From Trichosphaerium sp. ATCC 40318 (lineage: Eukaryota > Discosea > Flabellinia > Trichosidae), in contig JALMLS010000419.1 in assembly GCA_038496445.1 (NCBI GenBank), positions 1 to 26,745 on the forward strand: a stretch of 26,745 nucleotides of DNA, in the 5' to 3' direction. This document shows positions 16,504-25,632 of this stretch, piece after piece. A program made the position numbers and the translations under genes. A model generated the notes under the pieces. That model searched no databases and was not told where the DNA came from. It worked only from the letters and a program-made list of their open reading frames with translations. Every line of letters begins with the position of its first letter. The stretch's first letter is position 1.

Positions 16504-16961
16504 TTATTGCTCTTGGGGTAAAAATACTTTGTCGGTTTTTGCCAGCAAAAATCCTTGTTCACTAAAATCCTCCAAACTACGCAAAAGTTCTCTAAAAACT
16601 ACCATTGCGTATACTGTTGTTATAGCATAAGTAACATTGTCCTATATCTATTTCAGCGTCGGTAGTGAATTATCCGCCATGATGTTTGGGTGTATTCAGG
16701 TAATAACACGTGACATCACAGTGTTGTTGTTTTTTGCTTGTCTTGCGATATAATCTACACTTGTAACTATTCTTCATTATAAGGGTCACTATTTTCAAAA
16801 AGAATCACGTGTTGTCTCCATTCTACTCGAGGAGTGCGGCGCTCCGCGAATACTCGTGGTACTACACCTACACAACACAGCAAGCTATCTAAAACAAATA
16901 CGCTATCAACGCTTGATACATGTATTGTATCTGCCGAGATCCTAAGCCTTAATATCCCCAT
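16504..16961 (-). CDS. Small unrecognised protein, 3 exons
   Basis: Exons 16790-16961, 16708-16754 and 16504-16641 with introns of 35 and 66 nt give 357 nt, 118 aa, in phase. The N-terminal half is beta-strand-like (ILRLRISADTIHVSS, VDSVFVLDSLLCCVGVVPRV); the C-terminal half looks helical (AMVVFRELLRSLEDFSEQG, then KTDKVFLPQEQ). No family recognised; a small OB-fold-like subunit is only a guess. The gene is divergent from the plus-strand gene at 17006 with 44 bp between start codons, and its TAA touches the ATG of the F-box/MORN_2 gene. The donors (gtgacc, gttatt) are weak, so the internal structure is uncertain. Confidence 0.45.
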
Positions 16962-17005
16962 TCATACGACTTAATCACATGGCATAAAACAGTACGCAGT
17001 TTGTC

Positions 17006-17554
17006 ATGGCGTGTCGTTTAGTGTACATTACAACATTTTCTGGTTTAACAAGCTTGTACACAACTTATCACGCGTTACAATTCATAAAGGATCTTCTACA
17101 ACACTTCGTTTATCGTACTAACGATTTCAGTAGCGAAAGTTTCACAAAACGACCAATCAATAGGCGCGACGTTGGATTCAACACAAAGGGTATGTATTTA
17201 AGTGTCTGCCCGGTGCTTGAATTTTGCGTGTCACTGCATGTGTATTGTGACAACTCCAAAGATCCATAACTGAAGCCACATCTATTTTATTGCCCTAGCA
17301 CTAATCTTGTAGACATTTCAGAGTCTTACAATGACTACAAGTGTGCATTACTACTAAACTCTCAAATTTCAGTTCGCGGGAAATGTATGTCACTCATTTT
17401 AATGACATTGATATTCTCAATGGGGTCTTGTATTGAACACTCTACGTCACTTGCCTATACACCAACCATATCACGTTATTTTGTATTATCTCAGGTGGTG
17501 CGTGATCAATTCATGGACACTGCTAAAAAAAACAGAAAAATGTGGACGCTGTGA
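17006..17554 (+). CDS. Small unrecognised protein, 2 exons
   Basis: Exons 17006-17189 and 17313-17554, 123-nt intron (gtatgt...cttgtag), 426 nt, 141 aa. The N-terminus is MACRLVYITTFSGLTSLYTT; the second exon contains a moderately hydrophobic stretch (KCMSLILMTLIFSMGSC) and a basic end (MDTAKKNRKMWTL). Unspliced, the first exon stays open to a stop near 17269, giving an 87-residue alternative. There may be a further intron inside exon 2 (acceptor-like ttgtattatctcag near 17495). No domain recognised. Confidence 0.5.
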
Positions 17555-17788
17555 ATTTCGTCATGTCCTGGCCTATCAAATGCTTCAATATGAGATTTTG
17601 CTGTTTGTATACAATATTGAGCATGATTCCCATACCTGTAAAAAAGAAACAAACAATTAAAAGTTGACTGCTGTGTGTATGGTTGCGTTGAAAAAAGTTG
17701 AAATTCTTATGAACCGGGAGTTTCTTTCTTATGAACACGCCAGTGTATATTAACAACCATTTATTTGTTAACAATAGATGGTAGACCA

Positions 17789-18801
17789 TTATTTTGTTGT
17801 TTGAGTTTCATTAATTGCTTTTGCAAGCCATTCCAGACCCTAAACGTAATTAGCAAAAAACAAAAAAGTTGGAAAGTAGTTAATTAACAACTGAATAGCG
17901 TCACCTCCATCAACCCGTCTTCGGTTACAGCGCTACATGCTTGCATGTACCATTTTCTACTGGTAGGCCACATATTTATACCCAGTTTACCAACGACCTA
18001 ACCAAACAATTACAAAACAAAAAAAACAAAAAAACAAAAAAAAAAACCCCAGAACGTACTGTTTTTGTTGACATTGCATCAGGAAGATCTATTGTGTATG
18101 CGTTAATATTAAAACTATAAAAGAAAGATATAATATCTAGTGAAACTATGTGTACCTTGTTTATTTGCAAAGAATAAAATAGGAATTTCTTCAAGTTTGG
18201 CGTGGGTTTTGTAAGTATGTTCTAATTCTTCTTTGATTTGAGCAATACGCTCTTCATTTGTGTCATTACTATCAATAACAAAAATAATACCATCACAACC
18301 TACAGAAGGAGTTTTGTTGAGTCGACCGTTAGCGGAGAGCTATATTTACCTTCGTCGTATAGAATACGGTATGTTCTGTGTATCTATAGCGGTGATAAGT
18401 GAAAGAGTTTAGTTCTAAAGGTTTAAGCGTTTTACCCCATTTGTACTACCTAATTCGCGTCAAAAGCTGATTTTGAGTTCTTAGCAGTGGTTTTTAGCGT
18501 GCCGTACAATCAAAAGAAGTAATTTTTACATTGCTAGTTACAACTGACTCTACATTTAAACCAAGAGCGGAAATAGTATTAACAACTTCCCCTATCTTGT
18601 ATTCCAGCATTTTAATACATTTTCGTTACATTGTATACAAAGTACCTGCATTTTGTTCAAAATAGTTGTCTACACATTGTCAGTACTATTTTAGCGCGTA
18701 AGGTGTACTTTTCCAGCTGCATCTAAACCAACTATAAATATCGTCTTTTGGTTTGCCCATTGTCGGCCAAAAGCCTTGTATTTACTAGATGTGAGGCCCA
18801 T
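17789..18801 (-). CDS. Arf/Arl-like GTPase with degenerate switch II, 9 exons
   Basis: Exons 18709-18801, 18646-18669, 18508-18595, 18436-18449, 18350-18383, 18156-18299, 18060-18088, 17905-17997 and 17789-17839; introns 39-67 nt; 570 nt, 189 aa, in phase. The 14- and 24-nt exons are tiny. Family landmarks: MG start, P-loop GLDAAGKTTIL, IGEVVNTISALGLNVE (switch I region, Thr in its usual place), GIIFVIDSND, FFANKQDLPDAM, KWYMQACSAVTEDGLMEGLEWL. It aligns with Arf along its full length without gaps. Switch II, WDVGGQDKIRPLWRHYF in Arf, is FDCSTNGIHRTYRILYD here: both glycines and the glutamine are gone. By family knowledge such a protein may bind GTP but hydrolyse poorly, or act as a scaffold. 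It follows the PA-7TM gene by 158 bp on the same strand. Confidence 0.88.
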
Positions 18802-18959
18802 AATACAGAACACAGTTTTTTAAGGCTTTTTAGAAGATGACGACGTTGCGTATTCACTGATTTAGATTAAGTTGTGTTTAGTGGATGCCTTGGCACGTTT
18901 GCTTGCAATCTTTTGTTGTCTTGACTTTCAATTTTGTTTACTAGGGTTTTTTACACATT

Positions 18960-21272
18960 CTACACTGTTGTAGTTAACATATTGTTGGCACTTTTTGTTC
19001 TTTGAGGGATACAATCTACACTTGTTTTTTTTTTGATCGCTCTTACACTCCACCATTTTCTTGATTTCCAAGTACTGTGAGCACTTAAACTGCGTTGTAG
19101 AGAAGTCATTGAATCTCTGGGCTCCAAACCATCCAAAGCCGTTTTGAATAGATTGCTATCAAGTTCTGATTTAGCAACAGAGTCTTCTTTTGACGAAGAG
19201 TCATCTTCAAAATCAGGTTGCCTAAAAAATGTGAGAAAAAAAAAACCCCGCGTTTTGAGGCTTGTTACTTACCTGGTGTTCAAAAAAATACGTGTTCTTG
19301 TTGGATTTGATCTTGATGTGAATTGACTATCAGCATAGTTTGTTTGCTTGCGCTTAGGAGGAGCCAATGCCAGGAGTTGTATCAAAATGAGCACATGAAG
19401 TACATTCCAAAATAGCCAATAGAATATTATTCTTGATGTTACACCACGTGTCATACCAACTCTATCATTTTATCATAAGAATAAAATAAGGATATTACTA
19501 GATCATCGATACGTACGCAAACCCAATGAAGAAACCATAAATACATAGTAAAAGCAGAATAACTGAACCAAGTCGTACTTTGATCTAGCAGATATGTAAA
19601 TAATATCGATGTATCCATCGTACCCAAAACAACTCCGTTGTTGCTGTTCCTTTGTTTCTCTGGCGTATATCTTTAACGCGCTTTTGAAGACGATATAGTG
19701 TTAAACTACAATAACCGAGGAGGCATGTAGAAGAAGCTAAATAAATAGAAGGACTAAAAAACCTGGCCCATGTAGGAAGCTTCATTAAGTTAACTTGTGA
19801 TGTTGCACTTGTTTTCGTACGATGAAGAACACTTCTAGGATTGAAAAGAATACTTGCTGTGCTATAAGAAATGTAATCCAAATATAAAAGGCCCACCTTG
19901 ATTAAGTTAGAGAAGAAACCTCAAAAAGAAAAAAGAATATCTTCAAAAAAAAAACGCACTTAAAACGAAGTAACCCAGGATTGATTTGAACTTTAAGTGA
20001 TCCCAATAAATTATGCCTATTAGAACTTACAAATACGGTCATACAGCAATCCGTACCACCAAAGAGCCATCAGAAAGAGAGGAGCAAGAACAAGCGGTAA
20101 AGGCAAAGTAAAAACTACACGTTTAAAGCTGTAGTGGTAAACTTTGTGTGCTCCCAAAGGATCGATTCCAAAGCTCAAAAACATAGCTAGCACGTGTTAA
20201 CAACACCATAAAATTACTTTTTTTCGTAGTACTGAAAATAGCAACCAAGCATAGTATCACACAAGATAAACCAACAGTAAGCTTACATCCCGTTCCAAGC
20301 AATAAATGCTGATACAGCCTTCAAGCAGTATTAGATTCGTTTCTGTACATCTCTTACCTGTACAAACCTAATACCGTATTGCAAAATAGGAAAATGAGAA
20401 GCGTAAAATGCCACACCCACATCCAGGGAGACTCCAAAGCATCCATATAATTATTCGATTCTGAGAATACATTGGTTTTTCAACACGTGGAATAACATAT
20501 TATTACGTTACCTGTCTCTAGTCGTATTTTAAGAAATCCCTTTACATCTAATACTGCGTCTATATCTTTAATAACGACTGTAGCTATTGGTATGTGGATA
20601 TCAGAACGATCAGAACCGTCTACATCGTACATCTCCTACAACAATATAATTAAACTTAGCGATTAAATAGGCTGGCATACATCACCAGGTGTGTCCGTTG
20701 GGAATCCTAACACGCCACATAATACACCAATAGCGCCTTCAGATTGTAAAAGTCTATACTTTTGTTCATAAGGCGCCTTACAATGGCGTATTAGAACGAT
20801 ATTGCCTAAACATGCCAACATTCAGAAAAATCATTTCTACTGTAAGAAAAAAAAAACTTCAAACTTGCCAGATATGTTGTTATGATGCTTCTCAACTACT
20901 AGCCCTTCAAAAGGACGGAAATGTATCGTATTCCCCTCGTATTCTTGAGGCCATATGGGGAAACTACTATTTTGTATTTCCAACGGCTCTATGACATATG
21001 CCCTGGACTCCACGTGCGAAATCAAGCCAAAAATAACTGTAACAAATTCAGTACTTGTGAAAACAAAATAAAAAGGGCGAAACAAAACCAAAACTGATCA
21101 ACACGCACTAATTATAGCCAATCCTCTAAGTACTATACCACGTGATAAACATCGAGGTATTAAAATCATCGTGTGGTTCGATAAATTCGGAGTCTGATGG
21201 AATAGGCTGTATTAAAGCCAAAAGAAGAGAAATAAGTCTTTCCTGCGCTCTTGTTAGTTTTGTGGATATCAT
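18960..21272 (-). CDS. Seven-transmembrane protein with extracellular PA domain, 13 exons
   Basis: Exons 21139-21272, 20869-21053, 20681-20805, 20512-20635, 20358-20460, 20218-20318, 20057-20186, 19960-20016, 19795-19896, 19624-19753, 19517-19584, 19273-19461, 18960-19221; 1710 nt, 569 aa, every junction in phase. Introns 31-85 nt; one is GC-AG (20806-20868, donor gcaagt). Residues 1-26 may be a signal peptide. About 90-190 is a protease-associated (PA) type domain: NIVLIRHCKAPYEQKYRLLQ, SEGAIGVLCG, then IPIATVVIKD. Seven hydrophobic helices follow (roughly 199-223, 234-252, 279-299, 320-346, 355-374, 398-419, 430-455), for example WVWHFTLLIFLFCNTVLGLY and IIFYWLFWNVLHVLILIQLL. The tail of about 110 residues is hydrophilic, Ser- and Lys-rich. 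There is no RING domain and no aspartyl-protease YD/GxGD motif, so it is neither a PA-TM-RING ligase nor an SPPL. Inference: a receptor-like membrane protein of secretory, endosomal or surface membranes. Confidence 0.85.
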
Positions 21273-21637
21273 GGAGACGCCAAATTTACCGAAAAGTAAA
21301 TTATTGTCGTAAAGTTATATATTAACGAAAAGTCTTTTGGAAATAAACGTACACTATTAATGTATTGTCAAGAAAGCGCTGCGGGGTTAGAAATTACTTC
21401 CAAACTGCTTAAAATCATGTGATTGATTTCGCTATTCCTGGTATTAAGTCAGCTTGCTAAGTCATTTTCTCATTTCCATTTTGTTCTCTATCAAGTGCTC
21501 ATGATCTATTTTGGTGTGGGAGGTGGTTTTTTGCATAGGTTGTTGTATACATATTGTTTTATTCAATGATATTTTTTATACACTTTGTTTTTTTGTTGAA
21601 GACTTCGAGACATACATATATGACTTTGAAACTTATT
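21273..21637. other. Spacer between two minus-strand genes
   Basis: 365 bp between the Amt stop and the PA-7TM start. Very A/T-rich. No convincing ORF, RNA gene or repeat was seen; it should hold the PA-7TM promoter and the Amt 3' UTR. Confidence 0.4.
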
Positions 21638-23644
21638 CTAGATATTCTTATCAACTCCAATGACTTCAATATCTTTATCTTTAAAATAAGAAAATTAGAA
21701 TGGTCACTACAAGTGTCCTGGTAATAACCAAGGCTCAAACCAAAATATATTTTAAAAAAAAAGAATGTTGCTTGTTAGAAAGATTGACGTACCAACGTTA
21801 TTTATAGCACCATCGATTTCACTTTGCCATGTTTGTAAAATATCATAAGCGCTTTCTTTATGCTCAATCTTATCTAATCCATGCTCATGATCCTTTTTCA
21901 ATCCAATTGTATGCTTCAAAACAAGCAATATTAAAATAGTCCACACAGCAGACCAAGCAGCAGCTACACCAACAGCCAGAAGCTGAACGCCAATCAAAGA
22001 CGGATAACCTACAAACACAAAGTAAGATTCTCACGAACGCAAACAATCGAAGGCTTCAAAGAAGACTTCAGCATAAGCAACAACAAAACCAAAAAATTCA
22101 ACTTAAAAGATGGTACCGTCTATCCATCCACCATGAACTATACCAGGATTGATCTTCTTTGATGCAACGAAACCGATAGCGATACTACCAATAACTCCTG
22201 TTATACCATGAACACTGGAAACATCCAGAGCGTCATCTATATGAAGCTTTCCTAAAGTAAAAAATCTCAGCGAACAACAAGTTAAGATATGCCATACCTT
22301 TAATGAGCCAAACAGCAAAAAACGAACCAAGTCCAAGTATCAAGCCAATGACACTTGCACTCTGGTTTGATACATATCCAGAACATGGCGTAATGCCTTT
22401 AACAAAGTTATTAAACAAAAAGTCACGTGAAAGAGGTAAAAAGAGTTTACCAGCTAATCCGCCAACAACACCATTCAGTACACTAACCAGAGATGGATTT
22501 CCTTGAAGTGTCGATATTAATAACCATACTGACCCTGACATTGCTCCAGCTATTTGAGTATTGACAATTGTTCTTGCAGCTAAGCTTCCAGAACTCAATG
22601 CGCTTCCAGCGTTGAATCCAAACTAAAGAAAGAGTCATAAGAAAACATACGTCATAAAAATTCGCTTAATTACCCAGCCAATCCACAACAAAGCTGCTCC
22701 AACAGTGGCAAGAGGTAAGTTACTAGGTGGAAATTCTCCGTGGTGAATATGAAACCCTTCACGTTTACCAAGAACTACAAAAATGTTAGAAATAATATCT
22801 CACTTAATTTTATGAACCTAGTGCCGAAATGAATGCTCCTAATCTTTTGGTTAGTTTGACTTATAACTTTGACTATATTTATACCTGCTCCAGCACTTGT
22901 ATGGATGACAATACCTCCGGCAAAATCCAACGCATGCATACGATGCAACCAGCCACTATTTTACGAAATTGTTAGCGATTTTTTGGGGTTTTGTTGTTGT
23001 GTACTTGTGTCCCCATATCCAATGAGCTAGTGGATAGTACACTATAATCTCCCATAATATCGTGAATATCATGAATGACTTAAACTTTAGGCGTTCAGCA
23101 TAAGCACCTACATAACAATTAAAGTTAAAAAACAAGTGTCTTCAAAAAAGAGTTGTTTGTCATCATACCTGTCATCAACAATGGCGTGATGGCAGCGAAC
23201 ATCATCTGAAACGCTCCAAATAATTCACCTGGTATAGTCGGTGCGTATTGAGATAAACACTTTGTATGTGATAAGTTAAGGAACAAGAAATGTTTATGAT
23301 TTCCAATCAATCCGGCCTACATTTTATCAGCAAAAATTTTTCTTGTTGTTTTGTGGTTCCCGCTCATAACCCCAGTTATTTTTTTGGTGAAATTATGGTT
23401 TATCACGTGCCTGGTCAGGTCCGAATGTAAGAGAAAAGCCAAACAAGTACCACATGGTGCTCAATACTGACAAACCGCCCATGACTTGAAGAGAGATGCT
23501 AACGCTGTTTTTAGACCTCAGGAGGCCTGCTTCGAAGAGAGCGAGCCCAGGCATCATACCAAGCACGAGAACAGTTGCTGTAGCTACCCATGAAGTATCT
23601 CCTGGACTAACACATTCAACAGTTGAATTTCCACTCATAAGCAT
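21638..23644 (-). CDS. Ammonium transporter (Amt/MEP family), 11 exons
   Basis: Exons 23411-23644, 23169-23316, 23005-23107, 22885-22955, 22818-22838, 22674-22774, 22451-22622, 22298-22396, 22117-22251, 21793-22008, 21638-21678; 1341 nt, 446 aa, in phase; introns 43-114 nt and one 21-nt micro-exon. It moves ammonium/ammonia across a membrane as a trimer of 11-helix subunits (family knowledge). Seen: GDTSWVATATVLVLGMMPGLALFEAGLLRSKN, YAPTIPGELFGAFQMMFAAITP, the signature DFAGGIVIHTSAGAG with the first pore histidine, LGKREGFHIHHGEFPPSNLP, WIGWFGFNAGSAL, GLAGITPCSGYV, and DDALDVSSVHGITGVIGS with the second pore histidine. The tail has the regulatory EHKESAYD block typical of Amt C-termini. The first intron is GC-AG (donor gcacgt). 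The gene is divergent from the JmjC gene. Confidence 0.95.
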
Positions 23645-24161
23645 CGTGGAAGGTCTGACGAGCGTAATTTAATGGTGCTGATCGCTATTAGGAATAATTG
23701 TGCGTTTATCCGCTTTTGTAGTAAACAATTATTAAGAGCGGTGCGTACGCGGTATCCACGCTGAGTTGCAATGGTTTTGAACGTTTAAAAAGTAGTGCGA
23801 AAAGTTAAGCCATTCTTAGTCGTAAAATAGACCTGACGTTACTATAAGTGACATATTTGGCGTAACGAGTTGTATGAGTGATACATGTAAGTATGTTCAT
23901 GTTAAAAGAAGTTGTAATAAACGAAAATAAAATAGTGTGATAAATGGCATACTAACGTTATTTTCGCGTAGACAGGATGATTGATGACGTTTGAAAGTAG
24001 TTTGGGGTTTTGTTGAAAAAAATAAAACTAGTATTTGACAAAACATGTCCAAACAGGAGAAACTAAAGTCTACAAAGCTTTGTCGAAAAACGCCAGTATC
24101 GTTAAGCTTCAACAACAACTTAACGCGTAGATAAAGTTCGTTTTTGTACTGCAACTTGCGC
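23645..24161. promoter_or_regulatory. Divergent promoter region, Amt / JmjC genes
   Basis: 517 bp between the two start codons (Amt to the left, JmjC to the right). No CACGTG. ACGCGT-like hexamers (ACGCGG near 23748, ACGCGT near 24125) are present. A 92-codon minus-strand ORF (23897-24175) overlaps the JmjC start and is not credible. Function inferred from position. Confidence 0.4.
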
Positions 24162-25508
24162 ATGATTTTTTGCAACCTTAGAAACCCTTTTCTACGCGTT
24201 GCAACGCTACTAGTAGTACTTATTAGCTACGTCTATACCGGAAACGCGCAAATAATCAAAAAAATACCCGTAATAGACGCAAATGAGGTTAGTTTTGTGG
24301 AATTCCAAGAGAAATGGGCTTCCGAAGGTATTCCAGTGATCATAAGGAACGCTATACCAGAGATCGGAAAGGAAAGTGGTCAAACTCCTCTACAGTTCAT
24401 AGACACTGAATGTGGTCATAGACCATTAATGACTGAGTGCAACGACAACGACATTGACGTTAAATACTACGCCGAAGAAACAGTTGGAAACGAGTGGGGA
24501 GCATTGATCGACGCAGATCTAGAAGAACTCAACATAGAAACTGTAGAACAGTTGATAGCAACTCAGAAGATACTATCAGTTGCAGGTGGAAGACAGTTAT
24601 ACCTACACGACACTGCTATGTCTTGTCTTTGTCCTGCTTTGTTCAACAAGATTAGAATGCCAAAATATTTTTATGCTGATTTTCAGCTCACATATGAGCT
24701 TCTAGATAGAGTTATAGAAGTACTTGATAGTGACCCTGATTATAAAGAAGCAGTAAATAACGCATCAGGTAGTTATAGGAATAGGTATGGATTTACTGTA
24801 AAGAAAATGAGAGCAGAAGCTCATCCTTCTTTGTTTATTGGTCCAAAAAGTACTCTGACTAGACTTCATGTTGATTCACGTATGACACAGTTCGGAATGG
24901 CTCTCCTTGAAGGAAGAAAACATTGGAGAGTTACTAAGCACAGTACTGGAAGGTATTTGTATCCAACAGAAATAGACAAGAGAGCATCGTATGTCGATTA
25001 CGGATTCTTCAAAGTTGATCTATTTTCTCCCGATCTCGAGAAGTTTCCTGATTTGGAAAAAGCTACTATTTACGATGCTGTACTAAAACCAGGTGAGTTT
25101 ATGTATATACCAGCTGGCGCACCACATCAAGTTGTAAACTTGGATGATACAGTAGCTTGGTCCTGCAATTTTGTAGATCATAACAACCTTAAATATCACA
25201 TTGATAGTTTGAATGATATGCCAAAAGCAGCTAAGGCTATTCATAAAGCACAAGGATTTGATTCGCTAAACTCATTAAATGCAAAGATACTACAGACTCT
25301 TATCAAAGAAAAACTATTTACATATCCCGAAGCGAAAGAGCGGAATATAATGGAATATTGGAGTTCATCAAAGATTACAAATCTTTTGGCATTACAAGAC
25401 AGTGACCACGTCGCTTATGCACTAAACCAAGTGCTCAGTGACATCACTCTACAAGAAGTTGATAGATATGATGAGGAAGATGTCATTGATTTTGAAGAAG
25501 ATCCTTAA
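24162..25508 (+). CDS. JmjC-domain 2-oxoglutarate oxygenase with N-terminal signal/anchor
   Basis: Single exon, 448 aa from ATG 24162 (the first ATG in the open frame). Residues about 8-29 (PFLRVATLLVVLISYVYTG) form a signal peptide or membrane anchor, so it should enter the secretory route rather than the nucleus. The cupin domain shows the iron triad: HVD in LTRLHVDSRMTQFG (His236, Asp238) and His322 in YIPAGAPHQVVN. Lys253 (EGRKHWRV) is a candidate 2-oxoglutarate contact. FVEFQEKWASEGIPVIIRNA near the N-terminus is the usual JmjC lead-in. By family it hydroxylates protein side chains using Fe(II), O2 and 2-oxoglutarate; the substrate is unknown. The C-terminus is acidic (DEEDVIDFEEDP). It is intronless in an intron-rich neighbourhood. 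AATAAA lies 12 bases after the stop. Confidence 0.88.
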   Translation: MIFCNLRNPFLRVATLLVVLISYVYTGNAQIIKKIPVIDANEVSFVEFQEKWASEGIPVIIRNAIPEIGKESGQTPLQFIDTECGHRPLMTECNDNDIDVKYYAEETVGNEWGALIDADLEELNIETVEQLIATQKILSVAGGRQLYLHDTAMSCLCPALFNKIRMPKYFYADFQLTYELLDRVIEVLDSDPDYKEAVNNASGSYRNRYGFTVKKMRAEAHPSLFIGPKSTLTRLHVDSRMTQFGMALLEGRKHWRVTKHSTGRYLYPTEIDKRASYVDYGFFKVDLFSPDLEKFPDLEKATIYDAVLKPGEFMYIPAGAPHQVVNLDDTVAWSCNFVDHNNLKYHIDSLNDMPKAAKAIHKAQGFDSLNSLNAKILQTLIKEKLFTYPEAKERNIMEYWSSSKITNLLALQDSDHVAYALNQVLSDITLQEVDRYDEEDVIDFEEDP

Positions 25509-25632
25509 CCATGAGGACGAATAAAACAATTTTGAAAAGATACTTTTTTTTTTGTCGATTTTAAGCCACAATTCACTAAGTCACTCGTTTTTTGTCGTTT
25601 AGATACCTGTTCCCGCTTGTGACTATATTTCT

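Noticed and set aside
17976-18194. 72-codon minus-strand ORF ending in a Phe/Val-rich tract
   Set aside because: It reads through two introns and the exon between them in the Arf-like gene; the poly-F tract is an intronic T-run.
19585-19896. Single 103-residue ORF MGLLYLDYISY...
   Set aside because: Open in one frame by chance over two exons and an intron. The spliced alternative gives a membrane helix (WAFYIWITFLIAQQVFF) and keeps phase with all neighbouring exons.
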